From contig OX637621.1 of NCBI GenBank assembly GCA_951802195.1, positions 1,364,001 to 1,428,000 on the forward strand: DNA of 64,000 bases. The letters run 5' to 3'. The position numbers were made by a program, and so were the translations under genes. The stretch is from Tausonia pullulans. Taxonomy: Eukaryota; Basidiomycota; Tremellomycetes; Cystofilobasidiales; Mrakiaceae. Positions 24,101 through 34,241 of this stretch are shown piece after piece (the stretch's first letter is position 1; every line of letters begins with the position of its first letter). A model generated the notes under the pieces. It had not been told where the DNA came from and made no database searches. It was given only the letters and a program-made list of their open reading frames with translations.

Positions 24101-27100
24101 ATGAATCATCAGTATTGTTAGCCCGAATCAGATTGGCAGCCACGGAACACACCCTGTAGGCGTCCCCCCACTGGAGCAGGGCATCGTAGATGAGGTCCGT
24201 GACGGAGGAGACCTCCGGGTGCTGGTTCATCTGCCTCTCGCACAGTCGTCGGAGGAGCCGCTCGTGAATTGCGAGAATTTCACGATAATTGCCAAAGACC
24301 TCAAGAATGAAGCGCTCGAGCCGATCGAGGCCGATGATGGGCGGGTAGGCCTCACGGAGGGGCTTGATGAAGAGCTGAGGGAGGAACAGCTTGAGATGGT
24401 GGAACCTGAAGACCCAGAAGAGACAAAAGACGAACCGTGTCGATAGAGCGCAAGTCTGTGACGTACTCAATCTCACCCTTAATGATCTCGAACAAAACAC
24501 TGAGAGAGGACATTCTCAGCGATCGTCCATCAACTCTGAATGGGTGGAACACTTACTGCTGCCTCCTCTGGGCGCTCTTCGGGATCCGCTCAAGATCTTC
24601 CGGCTCGACGAGGCTCTGCCAGCCCCATTGCTCATGTTTGTCGCGGCCTGTGCCCCTCTGGAACTCCCGCAGCTTACCCTTCATCGCAAACTTCGCCAGC
24701 GCACCCTCCGCCTCTCTGACAAACTCGTGATCAAGCACATCGACTGGTGTCTCTTTGAGGATGACGCTCAGCAGTTTCTGCGTCCTTTGCAGCTGCGCCT
24801 GCGGCCTCGCAAGGAACCTGCGGAGGTCACGACCGCGTGTCTCTGGGTCCTTGGCGGCCTTCTCGAGAAGGATCCGAAGCTCCGGGAAGGTCGCGAGGGC
24901 GGTGTCGAGAGCGGTCTCGGCGGAGGAGAGGCGAGAGAGGTATTCGGGGTAAAGGCCCTCATATTCTGAAACGGCGTGGAGAAGGATATCGCCGATATTC
25001 TCGATCTGTAGGAGGATGAGCAGATCAGCGACGAGAATTGTCGAATGAGAAAATAGTAAAATAAGACAACGCACCACTCGGCCTGACTCACGCTGCCGGA
25101 CCTGAAAGAGCTCCGAGAGCCGCTCATTGGCCTTGCGCAGCTCGGTGATGTTACCAAAGACGTCAAAGATAAACCGCTCGAGCTCGACTGGCGGGTGGAT
25201 CACCGGTGGGTCGGCCGCGCGCACAGGGAGAACGAAGAGCTGGATGAAAGTAGCGTATTTTCAGACGACGCTGAGCACTCTCATTGACCACATAATAACG
25301 CACCGTCTCAATCGTCATAAGGTCCTCGTGGTATTGCTCCTCTCCAAGGATGAGCATGTGAATCGCCTCCTGCCTCGCGACCTCGGACGGCGTCAGGCTC
25401 AGAAGAATTTCCGGCTCGACGTTGTCAACCCAGTTGCGCTTTCTTTGTTTCGGCTGCTCGTGGTATGTTGAGACCGAGCTATGGTGACGCGTGAGGAGGT
25501 TCTCGACAGCCTCTTTGTGCGGGCACTTTGGCGAGTAGCAGTCGCCGTTACCCGTACACGAGGGCATGTAGCACCGTGTTAGAGGGACGAAGACACCTGT
25601 TGGGAGCTCAGAGAAGCCAGAGCCGCCGGCCTCAGACTCGTCAAGGAAGGTGAAGATGTCGTCGAGCGAGTCCGTGAGCGGGACGTCGTCGAACTCAACC
25701 TGGGGAGGAGAGCATGAAGAATTCAGAACAGATACAATCGGGCGTGACGCAGAAAATCAGGCTACGCTTTACCTCAATGATGAAGAGCTGCGACTTAAGA
25801 GACCGCGCAACCTCGAGCGCAGCGCGCCGGTCCGACCCTCGTACATGATCCGGCATAAGCGCCTGGATTGCGTTCTATAGACAATGTAAAAGGCAAGGTC
25901 AGCGATCAGAAGCGTCTTCGGGCATTGAAGAGGGATACTGACGACGACGTCGCGCCCCGTGAAGGCGCCATGAAACGGGATGCTGCCCTTGACGTGCTCT
26001 CCACGAACAACCGTGTCCCTCAGCTGGACTGCCACGTTACTCAGCAGTGCAGGCTCGAAGTACCTCGCCGCGGCAGCATGCGCCTCGGCCTCCTCATCCT
26101 CTTCCTCGTAACCCGCTATGTCGCCGATGAGGTGCTCTGCACCACCGCGAGGCGCGGAATTCGGCTCCTGAGGGTGCAGAAGCTGCTGGTATAACGATCC
26201 AGCCTCGTCCTCGCCCTCCTCGGCAAAGCCCTGGAGTCCAAGCTGCTGGCCGGCACGCTTGTCCGCTCCGCCATTGTAAGAGTATGCGAACCCGTTCGGC
26301 GAGGAAGGGAACACGCCTGTATGGGAGGCTGAACCCGGCTGGGAGATGGACCCCGCTCGGCTCGGGCCATCAAGGTGGTCGGCGACGGGCACAAACGAAG
26401 CCATCGTCGACGCCGAGGTCGTCCGATCGAGTTTGGGCTGCCCGCTGAACCCAAAGACAGCATCGGCATCATTCGGGGAGACGCCAGGTCTGAGAGGACC
26501 ACCACCAGCGCCAGCTGCTCCTCCTCCGCTGGCGTAGGAGCCAGGCGAGCCAGGGGAGACCGCCCCGCCAAAGACGCTCCCTGGGCTGGTAGCGCTCGGG
26601 GCTCGGACGTGCATGCTGAAGCTAGTGACTGATGGGTAGGACGAGTACGGCGCCTGTGTACTTGGCCCGCCGCCGAGACTGAGCGTGGTGAATGCCGGAG
26701 GGTTAGAGCTACTCTCTGGCGACGGCACAACGGCCGGCGGACCCGACAGGCCCGCCATAGACGCAGGTGGAGGTTGGGGTGAGCCCGCTGGGGAGCCTGC
26801 CCAGCCAGGACCACCACCGAGAAAGAAGGACGATGGCGCTTGCGGGGGGGCGTCCCTCGCAAACTGAGAGTATGTCGCAGGCTGCTGGGGTGGCGGCGGT
26901 TGAGCTGGGTCGTAGCCCCATTGCGAGGAGGAGCTGGCTGCTGCCACCTGTGCGGGGACCGAGGGCGAGCCATAGAGCGCGCGGGGATCGACCTGGGATG
27001 AAGTAACGTTCGTACTCTGGAAGCCCGACGCCAATGGGTCACGCGGAGGAGGGGGTGGAGGAGGTGGAGGAGGTGGGGGAGGGGCCTGTGTCGCTAGCAG

Positions 27101-28084
27101 TCGGAAGGGCCTCGAAGAGGACGACGACGACGAGTCAACAACGTGATAATCATAAGGAGCTGGTGAAGCCTGCTGCTGGGCTGCTGTCGCCACCGCCCGC
27201 TTCTCTTCAAGCGCGCTCGGGTACGCGTTCGTTGGCGTCACGTTTGTCGGCGTCGCATTCGTCGTCATTGCATGTTCGTATTGGGGTGACCCGATGGTGC
27301 CTCCGCCGCTCGAATTGATTGGACTTGAGAGTCGATGCTGACCTGGGGGAAGAGCCGGGAGCTTCCTTGGCGGGGGAGCAACAGCGGCAGATGGTGCATG
27401 AGCAGCAGCGTTGGCGTGAGGCAAACTCGCACTGTTGTGGCTGCTGCTGCTGCCGACATCCTCCGCCGTTCTCATCATCGGCGGGAGCCCTTCGGCTGGG
27501 TGCGACGGGAGGCCACGGGCGGTGGCCGCAACCGCCGGCGGGTCGCGACGATGGGCGACGAGCGAGGCGACGTGCTCTCGGTCGGCGTAGCTAGCAACTG
27601 TCGGAGGCGATGACTTGAGCGGCACGGCTGATGATGGTCCGTGATGAGCATGCTGGTGTTGCGGTTGCTGTTGCTGTGACCTTTCGACGAACGAAGCCGA
27701 GGGCGAGGGCCCGTCGGAGAGCTGGTAACGCGTCACCGACGCCGGGATGATCGGTCGAGGTGGCGGCTGGTACTCGTCGTAGACCGGCTTCTGCTGCTGC
27801 GGATGGTACTGTTCAGTCCCGTACCAGCTGTTGTAGCCAGGCGCTTGTGAGTCGTAACTGGTTCGGGAGGCGGAGGGTGCCGTCGTTGGCTGCCCTTGCG
27901 ACGCGGAGGGCCGGTTCGTGTGCCGGTCGGTGACGTAGGAAGCCTCGCCGCCCATGTGATCGGCATATATCTCATCGAGGTCGAGGTCGATGCCGTAGTT
28001 GCTGCTCGGGCGGAACGAGGAGCAAGGGCAGGCGGGGCGGCGACGGCAGGCGCGACCGAGGTCGGGGGAGGACTCCGTCAGCAT
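21102..28084 (-). CDS. ROM2: Rom2-type Rho1 guanine nucleotide exchange factor (DEP - DH - DH - PH - CNH)
   Basis: Very large protein, roughly 2,000 residues after removing about 15 short introns. Residues 1 to about 610 are disordered, rich in Pro, Ser, Gln, Gly and His with a polyproline run. Then comes a DEP domain (LLSNVAVQLRDTVVRGEHVK, IPFHGAFTGRDVV). A first Dbl-homology (DH) domain follows from about 25440 down to 24600 (NWVDNVEPEILLSLTPSEVA, RQEAIHMLILGEEQYHEDLM, LERFIFDVFGNITELRKANE). A second DH lies at about 24600-23620 (WQSLVEPEDLERIPKSAQRR, LFEIIKGEIEYVTDL, RFILEVFGNYREILAIHERL, FINRAIPRLLRYSLLLGE). A PH domain (GYLRQPDNVQVFVVLLDNY to ADSEAKRAEWRDKLQEAK) and a CNH beta-propeller end the protein. 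Single-DH Rom1/2 proteins activate Rho1 for cell-wall integrity at the cortex. Here the first DH lacks the usual RY-x-LLL core, so the second is probably catalytic. Start at 28084 is provisional; an upstream ATG at about 28195 cannot be joined in phase. Confidence 0.88.
22701..22775. repeat. 27-bp inverted repeat forming a hairpin inside a RhoGEF intron
   Basis: Arms 22701-22727 and 22749-22775 are reverse complements apart from one position, with a 21-nt loop. In the minus-strand transcript the odd pair is G-U, so the stem is fully paired in RNA. It fills most of the 96-nt intron 22682-22777. The stem begins at the third intron nucleotide and its 3' arm includes a CTGAC branch-point-like motif. 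The exons on either side join in phase to ...CSVPF-RTRDRRELVAIGCD, the expected start of the CNH domain, which supports the intron call. Confidence 0.85.
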
Positions 28085-28678
28085 TGCGGGAGTATCGAGC
28101 GGGAGGAAGGGAATCTGACAACGGAAAGGAGGACAAACTCACCTCGAGGGCCGCTGGCCAGGGTGGAAGCGTCCCGCCGAAGGAGGTTCCATGATGAGAG
28201 CGATGTTGCGTGCCTTCAGGCAAGAGATGGCGGTTTAGAGGCTCTCGGCGGGGGGACCAAGCGAGAGAGGGAGGGAGCAACCTCCACCGCCACCCGACGA
28301 CGAGGCCGTTCACCGGACCATCACTCTTCGTTATCGCAGCTGTCAGATCAAAAATGGTATACAGGGACTAATATGTGGCCCTGAAAATGGCCAAGCAGGG
28401 ACTGAAAAAGGTGGAAGGCCGGAAAGCGTCGGTGCCTGAGCTGCAGACGATGGCATGCATCTCTGCGCCAATCCTCTGAAAAATGTTTGCTCCTTCCCAT
28501 CTCAATGAACCTGTTAAATCCTTCGTCCGGGGATCTTTGAGCTGTGTATGGCAAATTCGCTTGACGACGGCTCTCTTTAAGGGCCGGAGACGCGGCCGCG
28601 GGTATCGCCTTCCCTCTCCACCCAACAACCATCACCCTACCCGTTCCATTCACTTAACTCCCCTTCCTCCTCAAAACC
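28085..28678. promoter_or_regulatory. Divergent promoter region, RhoGEF and PBDC1
   Basis: About 590 bp between head-to-head genes. A short open segment on the minus strand (ATG near 28195, encoding MEPPSAGRFHPGQRPS and followed by a GTGAGT) may be a 5' exon of the RhoGEF or a short upstream ORF. I could not join it in phase. CT-rich tracts precede 28679 on the plus strand. Confidence 0.4.
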
Positions 28679-30158
28679 ATGGACCCCGGAAACACTGTCC
28701 CCATCCCCACCGACTTCGATGCCGCCAGCGCGCCGAACGCTCCTGACGTATGTTCTCTCTCTTTCCTCGTGCCTGTCGCCCGCCCAAGCGCATGCTTGAC
28801 ATGGATGACGTACTCAACTTCCATGGCCTTCTCTCCTCCAGATTGAGAAGCAGTATGTCTAGGTGATTGTTTCTTCTTTCTATTAGGTTCTTATATTCTC
28901 GCTTTCTCCAGGTTCGCCGTCGCTGTTGTCGAGCACATGATCGTGAGTCCCTCACGCAACTTGTCTTGCTCCCTCGTCCTGATGAGACAGGACTGACGGG
29001 TCTTCTCGCCATCACCCTTCCCTGTTTCGCCGCCTGCCCGTCCCTCAGACTTATGAGAAGCTTCTCTCGTCCATTCATCCTAACCGGATCAAGCTCACAC
29101 AGTCAGCCCTTGTTTCGTCCTCTCACGCCCTCGCGCCTGCTCTCGCTGACTTGCTGCTGCTCCCTCGTCGAAACTTCTCGTCGTCTTGCCACCCTCCAGG
29201 CTCGACGACGTCCTCCTTGCCCACCTCGGCACCGCCTTCCCGCACCTCCTTTCCAAGGAAGACAACTACCGCAACCTCCGGATCCTCAACGAGGACGAGA
29301 TGAAGAGTCCCAAGGGCAAGGAGGCCTGGCGCAACTTTGTCCTTCCCGTGCGTTCCACTTCTGTCTTCGGCGTCGCCCGCTACCTTTCCTCTCTGACGCC
29401 TGTCTGGCTTCTAATCGATGTAGTATGAGAAGCTCGTCCCAGACTACAACTTCGGTGAGTCTCAGGAGTCTCTAGCTTCGGCGAAGCGACCAAGGCAGGA
29501 CGACAGGAGGTGGCCCGACGCGCCGTATGATGCGTGGCGCGTGCTTCGCTGTCGTCAGATCGAGGAGTGAGGTTCTGACCCAATGCCTTGATCGTACAGG
29601 AACCATGATCCGGACTGACTGCAACAAAGAGTGAGTCCCATCTCCTGTTCCTGTGGCACCTTCCGATAATCTGACGCCCTCATCTGTGTTCCTCTATAGG
29701 TACGGACAGGACAACACCACTCTCGGTACGCAGCATGATCATCGGATCCTCGAGCCCCTCCAAACTATGTTGCTGAATGATTCTCCCTTCTTTTTCTCCG
29801 TCTTAGTCCTCCGGACGCAGGTACGCTTCGATAGCAGGCGCCGCGGCGTCTTTGCCGTCCTTCCCTTCTCCCTGGCACGGACACTGACCACATCCGTCCC
29901 TGCCCTCCTGCCTCCCCTGCCTCTCGCCACCACTGCAGTTCCTCGCTCTTGAGGTACGTCACTCTTCGTCTGCCTGAATGACAGCTCTTGAGGGCTGATC
30001 TTTTCCCCTTTTTCTTTTCCTGCCCTCAGATTGCCCGCAACCGTCTCGGCCTCAACGATCACTGTTTGTGGATTTCCTGTCTGTTCCCTTATTCCCAGTC
30101 ACCGGCTGACACCTTTTCTCTCCTAGTCCATGACTCTCAGAAGTCGGTTTCGAACTAG
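28679..30158 (+). CDS. PBDC1: PBDC1 / YPL225W family, co-translational chaperone of eEF1A
   Basis: A small soluble protein spread over about nine tiny exons. Exon 1 (28679-28747) encodes 23 residues ending APNAPD; an 11-nt micro-exon (28842-28852) adds IEK; exon 3 (28912-28942) adds FAVAVVEHMI. Then TYEKLLSSIHPNRIKLTQ, LDDVLLAHLGTAFPHLL, LNEDEMKSPKGKEAWRNF, VPDYNFGTMIRTDCNKEYGQ, FLALEIARNRLGLNDH and the tail DSQKSVSN follow. Order and spacing match the PBDC1/YPL225W family (ExKF...TYxKLL...DYNFGT...R-x-DC...IEIARN). The yeast member binds nascent eEF1A and helps it fold; that function is taken from the family. The exon sum to the third exon is 111 nt, in frame. Stop at 30156-30158, converging on the next gene. 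Confidence 0.88.
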
Positions 30159-30281
30159 ACGACGGGACTGGCCCACCAAATGCTCGGAAGGAGCGTTGCC
30201 TTTCTTGTTATAATGACTCCTCTTTCTCTTCCTGTCTATCTTTTAGCGCCGTGGGTGACATTTTGAGACATGACATCTCTC

Positions 30282-31730
30282 TTAGTAAGGCAAAGAAGGC
30301 CGGGCCTTCTCCTCGGCGACCTTGAGCTCCTGCGCGGTAGACAAGGCATAACACATCGTTCAGTCAGCAAGTTCCCTTCCAGGCAGAAGGAAAGAACGGC
30401 CACTCGAACGCACCCGCTTCCACGTGTCTACCCGCTTGGCCATCGACGCCATGCGAGCGGCGATCTCGGCCCGGCGTGTGGGCGCGTCGCGCTCGCGCTT
30501 CTTGCCCTTGAAGAGGAGGTAGCGACCACTGGAGGAGAAGGGGGACAGAAACGGCATTAGTTGTAACCCGAGAAACAAGAGCGGTGAGCGAAGCTAGACT
30601 TACGCGTAAGGTCCCCAACGAGGCAGACCCCCAACCTCCCTCTCCTCCGGGAACACCTGCACTTCCTTCTCAAAGTCCGCCCACTCCCTCTCAGCCGCTC
30701 CCTCCGCTGTCAGCTGCTCCTTCTCGGCCTTCCTCCTCTCCTTCTCCTCCTCCACCTCAGCCGGCGTCCTGAAGTACCTTCCCACACCAAAGGGATTGAG
30801 CTTCTTCTCGTACACACCCGACCACCTGATCGTCCCCAACTCGACGCGCTCCCGCTCGCGCCCACGCTCAGTCCAGACTCGGGCTTGCGTGTTGGCGAAC
30901 TCGAGAGGGGTCTTGGGACCAGAAGGAAGTAAGTGCGTCATATTGAGCCGACGGGCTTCCTTGACTAGCGCGCGCTGCCAGTGAAGGTTGTAGAGCGGGG
31001 GGTTCCAGTGCTTGGTGACAGGGTCGAGCCAGGGGATGAAGGGGTTCCGGATCGACTCCTTCGGGAGGCCGTTGTCTACAGGGAGACACGAACGCGTTAG
31101 GTTACCGTCTCGAGAGCGAGCGAATGCCTGCCAGGCGACGACGACAAAGAGCCGTCTGTTGGCAGCATCGACGAAGAACGGCGAGAGCTGCCGAGACTCA
31201 CGTTCATGATCTCCCTCCTTGATGGCATGCTGCAGCCTCTTCCACTCCTCCACCATGAACTTCCCGAGAAGCGTCTCGTCGTGCCTCTTCGGAACGAGCT
31301 GGATCTCCGGGGTTGGAACCGTCAGCGCGTGCCAGTAAGACTCGCGTTGAGTGCCCTTGCGGAGGGGCTTGAGCTTGATCGTCCCGACATCGAACTTTCG
31401 GCGGAGAGAGGAGGGAACCCGGTCGATGCCCTATTTGATGTTGGAAGTTTGAGTGGGAGAGCAGAAGGGGGAGGTGGAGGACGAGGGGACAGGCGAAGAG
31501 AGCGCGAGAGGGCACGGAGGGCCGACGCGAAGTCGGGTCGCGAGTTGAGGCGAGGGAGGGGAGAGCGCAGGGAGGAAACAACGAGAGGGAGGCATAAGAT
31601 CAGCACGGGTTCTCTTCCATGTTGATGACTTTCAGAAGAGAATACGAACGAGTCGCAGGCCAAGGTTCTGGACGGTGCGGACGACCCGCATGTCCGGGTT
31701 CGCCTTGCGAAGCGCATTAAGGGAGGGCAT
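30282..31730 (-). CDS. Mitochondrial large-subunit ribosomal protein, mL59/MRPL25-like
   Basis: N-terminus MPSLNALRKANPDMRVVRTV then QNLGLRL, and after an intron GIDRVPSSLRRKFDVGTIKL. The central part reads RNPFIPWLDPVTKHWNPPLY, NLHWQRALVKEARRLNM and LLPSGPKTPLEF. The C-terminal exons give GRYLLFKGKKRERDAPTRRA and MASMAKRVDTWKR with an Ala/Glu-rich tail. The NPF-x-P-x-x-x-PVT-x-x-W-x-x-P-x-Y-x-L block and the basic GKY/MxKR-x-x-x-W end resemble yeast MrpL25 (mL59). The protein is longer than the yeast one, with an Arg/Glu-rich insertion. An alternative is another fungal-specific mitoribosomal protein. Role: structural protein of the mitoribosome, inferred. Confidence 0.62.
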
Positions 31731-32068
31731 CCTCACAGAGACCGACGCTTTCAAGGGAGAAGGATAGCCGAGGAGTGATGGAGAACGCTGGACTGGGATG
31801 AAAGCTCCCTAGCAGCGGTGAGAGGCGTAAGGCGAGAGAAGGGCGAGGTGGATTGGCGGTCGTCGAGCGAAAGACGTGAGCGGCCGCGAGAAACGGGTCG
31901 TTCTCTGGCTCTCCGCACCGGCACCCTCTCAGCGCGCGGTCGTCGGTCCGTGAATTGGACAGCACCTCGACTGGACTGCATCTTTCGGAGACGAGCCTTT
32001 GCTGTGTATTTAGATCGAGCAAACGAGGCACCACTTCCACTTATGTTCCTACCCTGAATCTCCTCTTC
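31731..32068. promoter_or_regulatory. Upstream region of the mL59-like gene / 3' flank of MRS2
   Basis: About 340 bp, purine-rich on the plus strand just upstream of the mL59-like start. It holds no supported gene. Overlapping short frames are low-complexity. Confidence 0.35.
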
Positions 32069-33886
32069 TTACATGGTCTTCCCGGCAGCCGCGTCCCCAG
32101 CCCGGAAGTACCTCGCCAAAGCTACCGTCCACCACCTCGGAGGGTGGTCCCCTGTCTTTGATCGCCGTGCCCGACCGAGCCCCACGCGGCGAAGGATCAT
32201 GAGTCTCCGGAAGCCGTAGGCCGTGACGATTAGGGCGAGGGCAACGAGTCCCGCGGTGACGTCGTAGAACAGGTGGGGGTCCTGTTCGTAGCCCGAGAGG
32301 AGCTGGAGATATTTATATGTTAATAAAGGAGGAGAGAAAGAGATAGAGAGGGGCACGTCAAGGACCCACATTCATGCCCCCGAAGCCCGCGCCCAGCGTC
32401 GCGAAGGAGATGCCGCACATGATGAGCGAGATCTTGATGTCGAGGATGATAAGCGCGTTCCTGGACGAGGCCAGCATGAGTTCGACGATCTCCTGCGTGC
32501 TCTGTACGTTGGAAGTCGTCGTCTGGACCTCGCTGATGACTGGGATAAAAGCAAAGGTCAGACAGATCGACGAGAGGAGGACACAGTCCCACCTACCTTC
32601 TTCGACACGCTGGGAGATGCTCTCGAGCAGGAGCTCGATTTCATCCAGCCCACCCTTGTCCGTTCGACCCAGCGGCGGGCTGCTTAGATCCATGAGGCCG
32701 AGAATGTCGTCTGCCAAGACAACGTTAGCGTCCGCGCAGACATCGGAGGGATTGAGCATGCACGCACCATCGACGAGACAACGTTCTACCGCGTCGTTGA
32801 CAAGCCCGACGCGCTCTCCTAAACCAGAAAGGGCTCGAGTGACGCCTAAGAGACTCTTAAGCGAGTCCCGGCTGATCTCTTTCTCGAGCTCGGTGAGGAG
32901 CGACCGGACTTGGTGCCGGAGGACGGTCATCTCTGCTTCGAGAACGACGACAGCTGATACTAGGAGCTAGGTCATCGAGGCATTGTCAAGGGTGCCTGAT
33001 GATGAGAGGACGAGAACTTGGGCTGACCGAGTCGAGAGCCTTATATGAGAAGGGCTCGGATGAGATCGACTTGTCCCGGAGGTGTTTCTGATTGGTGGAG
33101 GAGGAGGTGAATTTCCAGACAAATATTTGTGCTAAGGACGAGGTTTGATCTACCTGCAAGTTATTCCTGATCACGGTTTGAAGTTGTAGACCCAAGTCAA
33201 GGCTCTCAGTGGCATCTAGGAGGATGACCTGATCATGTTTGATCAACGCCCGGAGATAGAGCAAATTGATGATAATACACTCTCTCCTTCGAGGAAGGAT
33301 CGTCGCCACGAGGTTCCGTCGGCCGTGGTAGATGCCGGCTGCGAGGTCGTTGTTGCTGTCAAGCGTGCGGGTGTCTCGAGGGTGAACCTGAGGAAAGTGC
33401 GACGTGACTTGTCAGTTCCGCCCCTCGTCCAAAGACCGATTTCCTGCTCACGTTGTAAGTAGTACAAATCTCGCCCTTCGTGTACGACAAGTGCGGGTGC
33501 TTGATCTCGCCCAACGCATCGATGACGCAGAAGGAGAGTCGCTCGACGGCGCTTCGATCTTGATCGGCTCGCTGGACTTCCTCAAGTATGAGCGCCCTCC
33601 GCTGCTGAGACGACGACTCGGCGAGCTCCCTTGCTCGTGCGGCGGCTATATCGGCTGGTGCGGCTGGTCCCTGGGGGCGAGGCTCAACACTGGACGGAGC
33701 CGTTGAGTTCGCGGTCGAGAAGGCGGCTCGTCGAGGGGAGACCCGTGCTACCGCTGGTAGGAGGAAGCGGCCGTGGGGATAGGAAGAGGCAAGGGGGGAC
33801 GTCGGAAGAAGGCGTGCTGTCAGTAGTGGCCGGAGGGCAGCGGCAGCGGTGAGCCGGAGGGGCCGCTGGAAGAGCCCTGTCGACAT
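32069..33886 (-). CDS. MRS2: MRS2, mitochondrial inner-membrane Mg2+ channel (CorA family)
   Basis: The N-terminus MSTGLFQRPLRLTAAAALRP, followed by a long Arg/Ser/Ala stretch without acidic residues, fits a mitochondrial presequence. The soluble domain contains ERLSFCVIDALGEIKHPHLS, a block RRNLVATILPRRRECIIINL, then IKHDQVILLDATESLDLG and LEAEMTVLRHQVRSLLTELE. Helices LMDLSSPPLGRTDKGGLDEI and LELLLESISQRVEE-like segments lead to EIVELMLASSRNALIILDIK and the first TM helix ending in GFGGMN, the GMN selectivity motif of CorA/Mrs2/Alr channels. A second TM helix (FYDVTAGLVALALIVTAYGF) and a very basic C-terminus follow. At least seven exons. An alternative in-frame start at 33955 would add 23 residues before the presequence. 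Confidence 0.88.
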
Positions 33887-34241
33887 GGATGTTGCAACGA
33901 GGGTGAGAAGGGATGCGGAGAAGGGTATGACGCGCGTGGATCGAGGCGGATCCATGCACCTGTCTCATCGTCCGTTGCTGACTCCTCCTTGCTGCTCGAC
34001 TTCTGTTGTCACCTGTGATGCAAAGAGAGAGATGAATCTCTCCTAGATGACAAAGTCTCTGAGTGAGGGCGAGAACAATCAAGGCTGGGGGGCGGTCCGT
34101 GGACGTCGAGAGGGCGCTTCTCCGCGTGACTGGCCTCATCCTGTCTTCCACTTGACCGTCACCTGCCTGCCCTTATTCTCGTCCCTCGACGACCTTCCTT
34201 CTCAATCCCAGCGCAGAGGGCACCCCCGCCAAGGCCAGCAG
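33887..34241. promoter_or_regulatory. Divergent promoter region, MRS2 and TPR/CCCH gene
   Basis: About 355 bp between head-to-head genes. In-frame upstream ATGs exist on both sides (33955 for MRS2, 34047 for the TPR/CCCH gene), so both 5' ends are uncertain by up to about 200 bp. No distinct element is recognised. Confidence 0.35.

Noticed and set aside
26116-27042. 308-codon frame inside the RhoGEF gene
   Set aside because: Same strand, different frame from the RhoGEF N-terminus. It is Arg/Pro/Ser-rich with no motif, while the RhoGEF frame leads directly into the DEP domain.
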